Source: Candidatus Polarisedimenticolaceae bacterium
GTDB taxonomy: Bacteria > Acidobacteriota > Polarisedimenticolia > Polarisedimenticolales > DASRJG01
Length of the DNA: 64,000 nt
Direction: 5' to 3'
NCBI GenBank assembly: GCA_036275915.1
Contig: DASUCV010000020.1
Location: forward strand, 62,001-126,000
Part shown: piece by piece, positions 51,217 to 60,974 of the stretch
Numbering within the stretch: the stretch's first letter is position 1
Layout: each line of letters opens with the position of its first letter
Position numbers and translations under genes: made by a program
The notes under the pieces: model-generated
The model's input: the letters and a program-made list of their open reading frames with translations, nothing else
The model's database searches: none
Told to the model about the DNA's origin: nothing

Positions 51217-54200
51217 GGCGTCACCAGGCGGGCGGTGTCGGTCGAGGAGGCGGCGTCCGTGTCGCCCTGAATCGGCCCATAGATCAGCGACACGGGCGTG
51301 CGATAGACGAAGGTGTCGATCGCGCCGAGGAAGCCGCCGCTCACTTCGCTCTTCGCGTAGCGTCCCGGCAGCAGCACGGCGAGCTCGCCGAGGCTCTTCT
51401 GGGTCCAGTCGTTGAGCACGCCGGTTTGCAAGAGCTCCAGGTTCTTCTCGTGGAGCGCGATCGCCTTCTGCTCGAGCGGGAACGCTTCCTTGTCGAGCGC
51501 GGCGTCGTACTCGTCGCGATCGGCCTCCGCGAGATCGGCCGGCCGTTCCGATTCCATCAGGGACCGGCTGAACTCGTGGTAGATCTCCGCCATGTAGAAC
51601 GTCGCCGCGGCGGTCGCCTCCGCGATCTCGTACTCCGTCAGCTTGCTCATCGCCGCGAGGGCGGCGTCCATCCGCTGCTTCTTCTCCTTGAGGCTCGCCT
51701 CGAACGGCTGGCGCAGCTTGACCGCCGCGAAGTCCTGCTCGACCGCGATCGCGAGGACCAGGGCCGAGCGCGAGGCGATCGTCCGCGTGCGCTGGGTCCG
51801 GTCCGCCCCCGCTTCCGCCTCGACGCGCACGATCTCTTCGAGCTCCTGGCGGTACTTTCCGTCGTCGTGCGACGCCTTGTGGATCTCCGCGATCTTGAGG
51901 CGCGTCTCGAGCGCCGGCTCGACCGGCTGCGGGAACTCCTGGACGTAACGCGTGTACGCTTCGAGCGCCTTCTCCTGGGTGCCGGACTGCGCGTGGAGGT
52001 CGCCCGCGACGAGCAGCGCTTCCTGGCGGAGCGCCGTGTCCTTGGAGTCCGACGCGACGCGGTCGTACTCGTCGGCGGCGCGCCCGAGCTGGCCGTTCTG
52101 CCGGTAGGCGAGCGCGATCTGACGCGTCGCCTCGTGCTCGAGCGGATGATCGGGGAAGGCGTCGCGGAACCCTTCGAGCACCTTCGCCGCCGCGGTCCAA
52201 TCCTCGAGCGACATGAGCGCGGTGCCGGCGTCGTACTCGGCCGCGGCGCGGATCGTCGACGTCGGCGCGGCCGTGCGGATCCTCAGGAAGTGATCGGCGG
52301 CCGCACGGTAGTCCTTCGCATCCCGCGCCGCCTCGCCCTGCTTGTAGATCGAGGCCGCCAGGTTGTCCACGAACTCGGCGTGCGACGCGTCGTCCTGCGG
52401 CGTCGCCGCGAGGACCTGCGTGTACGCCTTCTCGGCGCGCGGGTAGTCGGCGAGCTCGAACGAGCCGTGAGCGACCACGATCCACGCCGAGCGCCGGATC
52501 GCGCCTTCGGCGCCGGGGTACGAGTCGACGACGCGCTGGGCGATGGCGACGCCGTTCGGAAAGTCCTTCAGCTCGTAGAGATCGTCGGCGGCCGCGCCGA
52601 GGATCGCCGCCGCGCTCTCGTGCGCCGGGAAAGCGTCGGCGAACTTGATCGAGCTTGCCACCGTGTCGCGCTTGACGGCCTCTTGCCGGTCGGCAGGGGC
52701 GATCTTCAGCGCCTCGCGGTAGGCGTAGACCGCCGCGTAGCCGGCCGCGGCCGACTGCTCGTGCGCCGGGTACTCGTACGCCGTCCGCTCGTACTCCTTC
52801 GCCGCTTCGCCGAAATCCTTGTTCTCGAGGAGGAGGCCGGCGAGCTCGTAATCGATCTGCGGCGACGACGGATCCTTCGGGAAGGCCGTGAGATAGTCGC
52901 CGTACCAGCGCCGGGCCTCGCGATAGGCGGCGGTCTTCTCGGCGGGGTCCTGCGCGCTCTGGTACTGCGCGTGGTAGTGGCTCGCGAGGTCGGTCAGGTT
53001 CGTCTTGAGGTAGGCGAGCACTTCCGGCGACTCCTCCGGCTTGAAGTGCGTCCAGTAAGGCGCCGCGAGGCCGTACGTCGCGGCGAAGTCCCGCTTCGCC
53101 TCGAGGACGAGCTTCGGGAACCCGCCCTGCGTGAAGGTGTCGATGACGCGCATGCTGAACTTCGGCGCCGACTTGTGGAACGGATAGAGCGCGACGAACG
53201 CCTTGAACGTGCCCGCCGCGTCGTCGTAGCGCAGCTTCGCGAGGTAGTGGTCGCCGAGGTTGTTGTAGATACGGTCCTCGTAGGACCGGTTGCCGAACTT
53301 GGCGAACCAGTCGCGAACGGTGTCGGTCCCACCGCCGAGGTTGCTGAAGCTCAGGCTGATGACGCGGAACGTGTCGGCGACGCGGCGCTCGTCGTCCTCC
53401 TCGTGCGTCGCGTCGAAGTCGTAGCCGATCGAGACCTTGTAGTCGAGGAGCGCCATGTACTTGCCGAGCGCGTCCTCGTAGAGATCCTGCTTGTAGAGGG
53501 TCCAGCCGAGCTTGTAGAGCGCCAGCTCGTAATAGGACGACTTCGCGCCCATCGCGGTGATCGCGCCATAGGCGCTCTCGGCGTCGCGGAAGCGCCGGCG
53601 CATGAAGAAGTACTCGCCGCGGCGGTACTGGACCTCGTCGACGTGCGGCGAGCTCGGGTTGGCGCGGATGAGACGCTCCATCGTCGCGATCGCCTCGTCG
53701 GTCTGGCCCAGCTCGTCGAACGCGCGCGCCTTCTGATAGAGGATCTGGTCGCTGTCCTTGTAGTTCGGGTAGTCCGCGAGGAGCTTGTCGTAGAGCGCGA
53801 TCGCCTCCCGCGGCCCTTCGGGATCGGCGGCCTGACGGTCCCAGGCGACCTCGCTGCCCGTGGTCGTGCGCTGCTCGAAGTCCTCGTCGGACTCGCGGGC
53901 GCCGGCGGGCAACGGCGCTTGCGCCTTCGCCGCCGTCGGCACCGCTGTCGGCGGCTTCTGGAGCCCGAACTGCTTCTCGAGCTTGAGATCGGCGAGGCGG
54001 CGCATCGCCTCCGGCGTCATCGAGGTCTCCGGCGTCTCGTCGAGAAACTTCCGGTAGCCGGACATCGCCTGATCGAGGCCGCCTTCGACCTTCGCATCCT
54101 TCACGTCGGGCTTGACGCTCCGCAGCTCGGCCAGCGTCCCCGTCTTCGGGGCCTCGTGATGCGCGGGAGCGCAGCCGGCGACCAGGACCGGCACGACGAC

Positions 54201-54224
54201 GGCGACGAGGGCGCGGCGGCGCAT
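51213..54224 (-). CDS. Large TPR lipoprotein
   Basis: A 1003-residue protein with a lipobox LVAGC at about residues 14-18, so it is probably lipid-anchored. The body is a long TPR/alpha-solenoid array. Many repeats are plain, among them [40 protein letters not shown] and [20 protein letters not shown]. It should scaffold other envelope parts between the membrane and peptidoglycan. The ATG overlaps the preceding stop (TGATG). Similar long TPR proteins accompany ExbB/ExbD/TonB clusters elsewhere. Confidence 0.85.
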   Translation of the reverse strand: MRRRALVAVVVPVLVAGCAPAHHEAPKTGTLAELRSVKPDVKDAKVEGGLDQAMSGYRKFLDETPETSMTPEAMRRLADLKLEKQFGLQKPPTAVPTAAKAQAPLPAGARESDEDFEQRTTTGSEVAWDRQAADPEGPREAIALYDKLLADYPNYKDSDQILYQKARAFDELGQTDEAIATMERLIRANPSSPHVDEVQYRRGEYFFMRRRFRDAESAYGAITAMGAKSSYYELALYKLGWTLYKQDLYEDALGKYMALLDYKVSIGYDFDATHEEDDERRVADTFRVISLSFSNLGGGTDTVRDWFAKFGNRSYEDRIYNNLGDHYLAKLRYDDAAGTFKAFVALYPFHKSAPKFSMRVIDTFTQGGFPKLVLEAKRDFAATYGLAAPYWTHFKPEESPEVLAYLKTNLTDLASHYHAQYQSAQDPAEKTAAYREARRWYGDYLTAFPKDPSSPQIDYELAGLLLENKDFGEAAKEYERTAYEYPAHEQSAAAGYAAVYAYREALKIAPADRQEAVKRDTVASSIKFADAFPAHESAAAILGAAADDLYELKDFPNGVAIAQRVVDSYPGAEGAIRRSAWIVVAHGSFELADYPRAEKAYTQVLAATPQDDASHAEFVDNLAASIYKQGEAARDAKDYRAAADHFLRIRTAAPTSTIRAAAEYDAGTALMSLEDWTAAAKVLEGFRDAFPDHPLEHEATRQIALAYRQNGQLGRAADEYDRVASDSKDTALRQEALLVAGDLHAQSGTQEKALEAYTRYVQEFPQPVEPALETRLKIAEIHKASHDDGKYRQELEEIVRVEAEAGADRTQRTRTIASRSALVLAIAVEQDFAAVKLRQPFEASLKEKKQRMDAALAAMSKLTEYEIAEATAAATFYMAEIYHEFSRSLMESERPADLAEADRDEYDAALDKEAFPLEQKAIALHEKNLELLQTGVLNDWTQKSLGELAVLLPGRYAKSEVSGGFLGAIDTFVYRTPVSLIYGPIQGDTDAASSTDTARLVTP

Positions 54225-56095
54225 CACCGCTTCTCCTCGTCCGCGGACTGCGCGCGCGCCGCACGGTCGTAGCTGTCGGCGACCGCGTAGCGCGCCTGGG
54301 TCTGTTGCGCCGCGAGGCGCGCGCGGCGCGCGGTGAGCTGATCGATCGCGGCCGTCTCGATCTGCCGCCCCTGGCGGGCGATGAGACCGTCGACCCCTTG
54401 CTCCGCCTCGCCGACGCGCTCGCGCAGTCGCGCGATCGTCACGTCGTAGCCGGCATAGCTCTGCGTCGCGGCTTGGCGCGCTCTCACGAACGCGTCGTAC
54501 TGGTGCGTGAGGGTGTCGATGCCGGCGTTCAGCTCGTTCAGGTGCACGAACGCCGCGGACAGGCGCGCGGGGTACTCCGACGCGAGACGCCAGGTGATCG
54601 CGCCGCGCAGGCGGGCGACCCGTGCGCGCGTCGCGGCGTCGGAATCCCCGAGCCGCTTCTCGATCGCGGCGAGGCGCTCGCCGGCGATCCGCTCGTCGGC
54701 CGTCGCGAGCTGCTCGGGCCTCGGCGCGGTCAGGAGCGCCTGGAGGCGCTTCGCGGCGCTCCGGCGCTGCTCGAGACGGAGGCGCATCCGCGAGTCCAGC
54801 TCGCGGAACTGCGCATCGACCGCCGGGAGCAGCGGCTCGTAGTTCTCGCGCCGGAGCCGGATGATCTCCTCGAACGCGTCGAGGCCCGTCTTCCAGGCGG
54901 CGAGCTTCGTCTTCAGATCCTCGAGATCGAGGTAGTTGCTGAGCGCCGTCTGGAACTCGTGCGACGCCATGAGCTCGGTGAGGTAGAAGGTCTCGGGCTC
55001 GCCGGGAAGCGTCCGAAGACGGACGACCCAGCCCGCGTCCTGGCGGCTCTCCTCGCGGGTGAGCGCGCCCAGGAACCGTCCTTCGCGGATGCTGGCGATC
55101 GACGCGTCGACGCGCTCGATCTGCCCCGAGAGCTGCTCGAGCGCGCGCCCGTAGAGGAGCGCCGCGCGGCCGTGGAGGTTCAGGCTCTCGTACGCCGACG
55201 GGAGCGCCAGCATCGCCTCTTGCACCGCGGCGTCGGTCGGATCGCGATCGGCGAGCACGCCCCACGGCACGAGCGCGCGGTCGTACTGCTTCGCCGACGC
55301 TTCGGCCCAGCCCGCGCGGAGGAGCGCCTGGTTCGAGAACGGACCGTCGAGCCGCACGCGGTCCAAGGACTGCTTCGCCTCGTCGAAGCGCGACCCTTCG
55401 AAGAGCATCGCGCCGAGCACGAGGTTCGTCTTGTCGCGGATGGCGAGCCCCGCCGGGTCGCCGGCCGCAAGCTGGCCGGCGCGGTCGAGCTGCTTCACGG
55501 CATCGCCGGTCCGGCCGTCCTCGAGGAGCGCGATGCCGAGGTTGTACGCGACGAAGCCCGACAACTTCGGATCGCTCTTCACGCCCTCGAGCACGAGGGC
55601 GGCGTCGTGCGGCTTTCCCTGCGCGAGATCGACGCTCGCGCGCAGGAACTCGACGTCGTCGACGATCTCCGCCGGCATCTTTCCGTGGATCCGCGCGAGC
55701 GCCTCCTGCGCATCGCCCCACTGGCCCTTCTGGAAGTGGATGCGCGCGAGGCGGAACGCGGCCTCGTTGCGCACCGACTCGTCGACCGACGCCTCGAGCA
55801 CCGCCTTGATCGCGCGCCCGGCGCGGAGGTGCATGCGGTAGTCGAGCTCGAAGTCGCCGACCGAGAATTCCGCGTCGCCGATGTGGTAGTGCAGCGTGTC
55901 GCGAAGCGGATCGTCGAGCCCGTGGTACATCGCGAGCTCCGTGTCGAGACGCTGGAGCGCGTCGAAGTACTGCCCCTGGTAGGCGTGGAACAGCGCATCG
56001 CCGAAGAAGAGGTCCTTCAGATCGGCGGAGACGCCGGGGCGGGCCGCGAGCGCCGCGGCCAGGCCGATTCCCAGGAGGCGGGGCGACGGACGCAC
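54224..56095 (-). CDS. Exported TPR and coiled-coil protein
   Basis: A 623-residue protein starting at a GTG (56095), with a signal peptide ending near GVSADLK. The N-terminal half has TPR units ([60 protein letters not shown]). The C-terminal half is helical and heptad-rich (about 370-610), with a [20 protein letters not shown] stretch, so a coiled coil is likely. It may bridge the motor and the outer-membrane components. It lies 4 bases after the first gene and overlaps the next by one base. Confidence 0.8.
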   Translation of the reverse strand: MRPSPRLLGIGLAAALAARPGVSADLKDLFFGDALFHAYQGQYFDALQRLDTELAMYHGLDDPLRDTLHYHIGDAEFSVGDFELDYRMHLRAGRAIKAVLEASVDESVRNEAAFRLARIHFQKGQWGDAQEALARIHGKMPAEIVDDVEFLRASVDLAQGKPHDAALVLEGVKSDPKLSGFVAYNLGIALLEDGRTGDAVKQLDRAGQLAAGDPAGLAIRDKTNLVLGAMLFEGSRFDEAKQSLDRVRLDGPFSNQALLRAGWAEASAKQYDRALVPWGVLADRDPTDAAVQEAMLALPSAYESLNLHGRAALLYGRALEQLSGQIERVDASIASIREGRFLGALTREESRQDAGWVVRLRTLPGEPETFYLTELMASHEFQTALSNYLDLEDLKTKLAAWKTGLDAFEEIIRLRRENYEPLLPAVDAQFRELDSRMRLRLEQRRSAAKRLQALLTAPRPEQLATADERIAGERLAAIEKRLGDSDAATRARVARLRGAITWRLASEYPARLSAAFVHLNELNAGIDTLTHQYDAFVRARQAATQSYAGYDVTIARLRERVGEAEQGVDGLIARQGRQIETAAIDQLTARRARLAAQQTQARYAVADSYDRAARAQSADEEKR

Positions 56096-56099
56096 CGGA

Positions 56100-56636
56100 T
56101 CACCACTCCTCGAGCGCGACCGGCGTGCTTCCGGACCCGGCCACGCGCAGACCCACGAGCTTGGGTTTCACGTCCTTGCGAAAGGCGAGGTGCTCGGTGC
56201 GGTTGACGTCGGCGCCGCCGTCGAGCTTCCCTTCGACGACGACGTCGAGCTTGTGCTCTCCCGTCGTGACGTTGCCGACGTAGAGACGCTGCACGCCGCC
56301 TTTGCGCAGGGCCTCGAGCTCCTTGAAGCTGTAGATGTACTCGGCCGCGCGCTGCCCGTCGATCGTCAGTCGCACCGCGTCGAGGCGCATCGTGTCGCCC
56401 TTCGCGAGCGCGACGAAGACGGCCACCTCGGTGCCCGACGGATAGAGCAGCTTCTCCTCGAGCCGGCTCAGCTCCTGCGCGATGCCGAGGACGTCGGATT
56501 TCATCGCCTGAACTTGCTCGTCCAGGCCCGGAGGTGGCGCCTGGTCGCTCTTTTGCGCGCGGGCCGCCACGCTCATGCCACAGAGAAGGGCAGCGCAGAG
56601 GATCACGCGGCCTCGCGTCCGAACCGGTTCGCCCAT
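56100..56636 (-). CDS. Exported protein, first gene of envelope operon
   Basis: A 178-residue protein. The ATG at 56636 has a GAGGAA site; a GTG at 56657 is the alternative. The signal peptide ends near AARAQKS. A short coiled-coil (about 38-58) precedes a beta-sandwich-like domain with TEVAVFVALAKGDTMRLDAV, YIYSFKELEALRKGGVQRLY and GEHKLDVVVEG. I recall database entries that mislabel similar proteins as 'AraC family', although there is no DNA-binding domain. It leads the operon and is preceded by a sigma-54 element. Confidence 0.7.
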   Translation of the reverse strand: MGEPVRTRGRVILCAALLCGMSVAARAQKSDQAPPPGLDEQVQAMKSDVLGIAQELSRLEEKLLYPSGTEVAVFVALAKGDTMRLDAVRLTIDGQRAAEYIYSFKELEALRKGGVQRLYVGNVTTGEHKLDVVVEGKLDGGADVNRTEHLAFRKDVKPKLVGLRVAGSGSTPVALEEW

Positions 56637-56729
56637 GACGTTCCTCGTTTCGCTCACGAAGCGCTCGAGCGGGCAACAGCGATCCCGCTCGGCCGTGAGG
56701 GCGCCCCCCTCCTCGGCTCGCGGAGGGAT

Positions 56730-56745
56730 TGCAACGCCTCTGCCA
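56730..56745 (-). promoter_or_regulatory. Sigma-54 -24/-12 promoter of envelope operon
   Basis: On the minus strand TGGCAGAGGCGTTGCA carries TGGCA and TTGCA with exact GG-N10-GC spacing; flanking bases (C before, AT after) also fit. It lies 93 bases before the ATG at 56636, so the 19-kb operon would need RpoN and an enhancer-binding protein. The flanking region 56637-56853 has no gene. Confidence 0.7.
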
Positions 56746-56853
56746 GGAATGGAATGTGTGGGAGTGACCGGCCCGCGAGGAGCGCGGTTTAGGAATTCCG
56801 GACGCGGCGGCTACGAATCCCGTAACTCGGATTCAAGGACGTATGCGACGGAG

Positions 56854-59800
56854 TTAACGGAAGTTCACCTTGATCGTCGTGACCGCGCGGGCGCGCGAAG
56901 GCACGCGCACGACGTCGCCGTCGATGGGGAGATCCTTTCCGTCTTCTTCCAGGAAATTCGTCGCGCGCGCGCGGCTCGGCTCGCGGTCGAACGTCACCGC
57001 GGCCGTCGTGTCCTCACCCTTGGGGTCGTACCATTGAACGACCCATGCGTTCGAGTCCTCGGCCTTCTTGAGAGTCGTGAGAACGAGCGAATCGGGGGCG
57101 AGACGGACGAACGAACGGCGGGGCGATTCCCCTCGGTGCGCCGTCTCGACGACGGCGAGGAGCGGGTTGTTCATCTCGTAGCCGCGGCGCACCGTGGCCG
57201 CGCCCGAGATCCCGCCGGCGTGGGGAAGGAGAGCGTAGTCGATCGTGTGCTTGCCGCGGTCCGCCGTCGGGTCGGGCCATTCCGGGGAGCGGAGGAGCGA
57301 GAGACGCATCGTGTTGCCCTTGATGTCGTAGCCGTACTTCGACGTGTTGAGGAGGCTGACGCCGAACCCGTCCTGAGAGAGGTCGGCCCAGCGCTGCGAC
57401 GGCACCTCGACCTTCGCCTTCTGCCACGCGTCGCCCATTCCCGTCGAGCGCTCGATCGTCCCGTACGGGATCTCGTAGGTGGCGACGTCGCTCTTGACCG
57501 CGACGGGGAAGGCAACCTTGAGCATCGTCTTCGTCTCCCACCAGTCGACCGCGGTCGTGAAATCGACGCGATCGGATCCGGCGTCGAGGACGATGTCCTG
57601 TGTGAAGAACGTGGACGGGAAGTCCTCGGTCGGGAAATCCTTCTTCGTGCCCGGCTTGAGGTAGTCGCGCTTGAGCCGGACGACGGCGCGGACCGGTCCG
57701 CGCTCGATCACCTCCGCCCCACGGAAGGTCGAGGGGAACTCGGTGCCGGTGAGACCGACGTTCCACGCGTCCCACGCATCGGGCTTGTCTTCGAGAAGCT
57801 GAAGCTGGTTTCCGGGGCCGGCGAGCACCTCGCGACCCGACTTCTTGTCGACGATGCTCGCGATCCAGCCGGTCTTCGCGTCGATGCGCACGCGGAGCGC
57901 GTCGTTCTCGAGGGTGTCGGCGGTGACGGAGAGGGACGTCGTCGCCGCGGCCTTCTGCGGGCGCAGGTCGTAGACGGCGTAGCCGAGAGCCGGAACGCGC
58001 GCCCGGAAGATCACGTCGCGCTGGTAACGGCCGTTCGCGAGGACCTGCGACGGAAGCTCCGTGCTCCCGTCGAAGACGGCGACGTCGCCTTCCATCCCTG
58101 GAGGAAGCGTGACGCGGACCACGTCGCTCCGCTCCCATCCCAGCGCGTTGAAGACGACGACCGGCGCCCCTTTCGACGCTGACGTGTCGGCCTTCGATGC
58201 GATCGCGTGGAGCGCTCCGTCGAGCACGTGGTTCCCGATCGTCTCGGCGTCGCGGTAGTGCTCGCCGGCATCGATGTAGTTCTCGCGGATGCCGGAGCCC
58301 GGCAGGAGGTCGTGGAACTGCTCGAAGAGGACGTTCCGCCAGGCGTCCTCGAGGCCGGCGTTCGAAGTCCCCGCGAGCGTCGAGAGCTTCTCGGCGTTCG
58401 TCAGGAGGACCTCGTCGCGGCGGTTCGAAGACTTCATCTTCGCCTGGGTCGTGTAGGTGCCCTGGTGGTACTCGAGGTACAGCTCGTCCTTCCAGACCGG
58501 CACCTTCGAGAGATCCTGCGCGCGGAGCCACGAGAAGTAGCTGCCCGCGTTCCCGTGCTCGATCGTCGGGTAGAGATCGAGCTTCCGCAGCTTGTCGATC
58601 CGGTCGAGCATCGCGAGCGAGGGACCGCCGCCGTGGTCGCCGACGCCGAAGAGGACGAGCATCTTGCGGAAGCCGCTGTTGGCGTCGTGCTGCCGCAGCC
58701 AGTCGACGAGCTGGAACGGATCGTCGACCTCGTTCACGTAGTCGAAGGGGAAGTACGTGAGGACGCGCGAGCCGTCCGGCGCCTGCCACCAGAACACGCG
58801 GTAGGGAAAGACGTTCTTCTCGTTCCATCCGATCTTCTGCGTCACGAACGCGCCGATCCCGGCGTTCGCGTAGAACTGCGGAATGTTCGCGTTGTAACCG
58901 AACGAGTCGGGGTTCCACCCGATCGTGACGTCGGCGCCGAGCTTCTGCCGGAAGTAGCGCTTGGCGTAGAGGAGATGGCGGGCCCACGACTCGCCCGACG
59001 GGAGGTTGCAGTCGGGCTCGACCCACATCCCGCCCACGACTTCCCAGCGTCCGTCCTGGACGCGCTTCTTGATCCCGGAGAACAGCTCGGGATCGAACCG
59101 CTCCATCCATTCGTAGTACGCCGCGGCGCTCTGCGTGTACGTGAAGTCCGGCCGCGCGTCGAACATCTTGAGCACGGAGCCGAACGTTCTCCGGCACACC
59201 TCGACGGTCTCCTTCTCGCGCCAGAGCCAGGCCGCGTCGATGTGGGCGTTGGCGGCGAAGTGCAGGGTGTAGGAGTGGACGAACTTGGCGATCGGCGGAA
59301 GCTCGCGGCGCAGGGCGGCGAGCGACGCGCGGAACGCGGCGAGGTCGCCGCGCTCGAGCGATGCGGTGTCGACCTTGGCCGCGAGTTGCTGGAGCAGGTC
59401 GTTCAGCCGCCGCTTCTCCGCGGGGTCGGCGGTCGAGCGGTCGGTCCCGGGGTCGATCCGGTTGCGCGCACTGGTTTGATACGTGTCGAAGCCGAGGAGC
59501 TTCTGCGCCACGCGCAGGCTGATGCCGAGCCCCTCGATCTCGTCCTTCGCCTCGGAAGGCTCGGCCAGCTCGAAGTCGGCCTGGAGCAGCCGCAACGGGC
59601 CGCCGGTGTTGATCGCGTGGATCGCGAGATGGAGAACGTCGCCCGGCTTGACATCCTGACTCAGCGTGAAGGAACCGCTCCAGTCGAAGCGGCCGAGGTC
59701 CTTTCCATTCACGAACAGGAAGCCGTAGTCGTCGACGGTCACCTTGAAGGTGAGCGGCCCGTGCGGCTTCCGGCCGGCGACGCTCTGGGGCACGACCACG

Positions 59801-60051
59801 GTCTTGCGCATCCAGCAGGAGTCGACGCGCAAGCTCTCGTCGATGCCGAGCGGCTTCCAGCCGCCGTCGTCGTAGTCGTCCTTCGCCGGGTCGTTCCCCT
59901 CGATCGGCCCCGGGCTCACCTTCCATCCGCCGAGATGCGTCATCGTCAGCTCGTCGAAGCGCGCGACGAGCTTGTCGACGGCGGTCTCCGCGCGTGCGAC
60001 ACCGATCGAGACGAGAAGGACGACTCCCGCGATCATGGAGCGACCGGTCAT
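56854..60051 (-). CDS. Secreted GH38-family alpha-mannosidase with N-terminal sugar-binding-like domain
   Basis: A 1065-residue protein with a signal peptide ending near GVARAET. An N-terminal jelly-roll-like domain (about 50-165, with FLFVNGKDLGRFDWSG) precedes the GH38 core. The zinc site is ANAHIDAAWLW (His270, Asp272), and the nucleophile is Asp382 in WNPDSFGYNANIPQF. The C-terminal beta domains follow to the end. It should trim alpha-mannosides in the periplasm or outside. A signal peptide is unusual for bacterial GH38, which is mostly cytosolic. It overlaps the permease gene by ATGA, so it belongs to the sugar-uptake operon. Confidence 0.87.
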   Translation of the reverse strand: MTGRSMIAGVVLLVSIGVARAETAVDKLVARFDELTMTHLGGWKVSPGPIEGNDPAKDDYDDGGWKPLGIDESLRVDSCWMRKTVVVPQSVAGRKPHGPLTFKVTVDDYGFLFVNGKDLGRFDWSGSFTLSQDVKPGDVLHLAIHAINTGGPLRLLQADFELAEPSEAKDEIEGLGISLRVAQKLLGFDTYQTSARNRIDPGTDRSTADPAEKRRLNDLLQQLAAKVDTASLERGDLAAFRASLAALRRELPPIAKFVHSYTLHFAANAHIDAAWLWREKETVEVCRRTFGSVLKMFDARPDFTYTQSAAAYYEWMERFDPELFSGIKKRVQDGRWEVVGGMWVEPDCNLPSGESWARHLLYAKRYFRQKLGADVTIGWNPDSFGYNANIPQFYANAGIGAFVTQKIGWNEKNVFPYRVFWWQAPDGSRVLTYFPFDYVNEVDDPFQLVDWLRQHDANSGFRKMLVLFGVGDHGGGPSLAMLDRIDKLRKLDLYPTIEHGNAGSYFSWLRAQDLSKVPVWKDELYLEYHQGTYTTQAKMKSSNRRDEVLLTNAEKLSTLAGTSNAGLEDAWRNVLFEQFHDLLPGSGIRENYIDAGEHYRDAETIGNHVLDGALHAIASKADTSASKGAPVVVFNALGWERSDVVRVTLPPGMEGDVAVFDGSTELPSQVLANGRYQRDVIFRARVPALGYAVYDLRPQKAAATTSLSVTADTLENDALRVRIDAKTGWIASIVDKKSGREVLAGPGNQLQLLEDKPDAWDAWNVGLTGTEFPSTFRGAEVIERGPVRAVVRLKRDYLKPGTKKDFPTEDFPSTFFTQDIVLDAGSDRVDFTTAVDWWETKTMLKVAFPVAVKSDVATYEIPYGTIERSTGMGDAWQKAKVEVPSQRWADLSQDGFGVSLLNTSKYGYDIKGNTMRLSLLRSPEWPDPTADRGKHTIDYALLPHAGGISGAATVRRGYEMNNPLLAVVETAHRGESPRRSFVRLAPDSLVLTTLKKAEDSNAWVVQWYDPKGEDTTAAVTFDREPSRARATNFLEEDGKDLPIDGDVVRVPSRARAVTTIKVNFR

Positions 60052-60974
60052 GTGCGTCTCTCCCGCAGCCGGTCGAGGAGCACGGCGAGGAGGATCACCG
60101 CGCCCACGACGACTTGTTGCACGTACGAGTTCACGTTCAAGAGGTTGAGCCCGTTCCTCAGGATCGCGATGAGCATCGTGCCGAGGAACGTGCCGGCGAC
60201 CGAGCCGCGGCCTCCGGACAAGCTCGTGCCGCCGACGACGACGGCGGCGATCACGTCGAGCTCGAGCATCAGGCCGGCGTTCGGCTGGCCCGAATTCATG
60301 CGCGAGGCGAGCAGGACGCCGCCGAGGGCGGCGAGACCGCCGCAGAGGACGTAGGTCGATGCGACCACGCGCGCGGTCCCGATTCCGGCGAGCCGCGCGG
60401 CCTCGGCGTTGCCGCCCACCGCGTAGACGTGACGACCCCAGCGCGTGTGCTTGAGCGCCGCGTGCGCGACGACGAAGACGAGGACCATGACGATCGACGG
60501 AAACGGGACCCCGGCGAGACGTCCGCCGCCCAGGCCCGCGAACCCCGGCGGCAGGTCCCAGACCGGACGCCCCTCGGTGGCGACGAAGGCGAGACCGCGC
60601 TCGATCGTCATGAGCGCGAGGGTGACGATGAACGGGGCGACGCCGAGGCGCGTCACGAGCGCTCCCGCCACGACGCCGGAGACGAGGCCGATGCCGAGCC
60701 CCGCCGCGATCGCCGTCGCGTACGCGTGGCCGCCCGCGAGCGCCGCGGTCGTGGCGATGCCGGCGACCGCGACGACCGACCCGACGGACAGGTCGATGCC
60801 GCCGGTGAGGATGACGAACGTCATGCCGGCGGCGACGATCGCCGTGATCGAGGCCTGGAGCGAGACGTTGAGCAGGTTCTCCGCAGTGAGGAAGTGGGGC
60901 GAGAGGAACGAGAGCGCCGCACCTTCGATGACGACGGCGGCCGCGATGGCCGCCTCGCTGCCGCGCAGCCTCAC
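60048..60974 (-). CDS. Ribose/sugar-type ABC transporter permease
   Basis: A 308-residue RbsC-like permease with about 8-10 membrane helices and the family hallmark GGIDLSVGSVVAVAG near the N-terminus, plus VVVGGTSLSGGRGSVAGT near the end. The start is a GTG at 60974 that overlaps the ATPase stop (GTGA). It transports a monosaccharide, possibly a product of the mannosidase encoded downstream. Confidence 0.88.
   Translation of the reverse strand: MRLRGSEAAIAAAVVIEGAALSFLSPHFLTAENLLNVSLQASITAIVAAGMTFVILTGGIDLSVGSVVAVAGIATTAALAGGHAYATAIAAGLGIGLVSGVVAGALVTRLGVAPFIVTLALMTIERGLAFVATEGRPVWDLPPGFAGLGGGRLAGVPFPSIVMVLVFVVAHAALKHTRWGRHVYAVGGNAEAARLAGIGTARVVASTYVLCGGLAALGGVLLASRMNSGQPNAGLMLELDVIAAVVVGGTSLSGGRGSVAGTFLGTMLIAILRNGLNLLNVNSYVQQVVVGAVILLAVLLDRLRERRT

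Noticed and set aside
56637-56853. Possible small gene between the envelope operon and the mannosidase gene
   Set aside because: No frame with a ribosome site and sensible composition; the region is explained by the sigma-54 promoter and the mannosidase 3' end.
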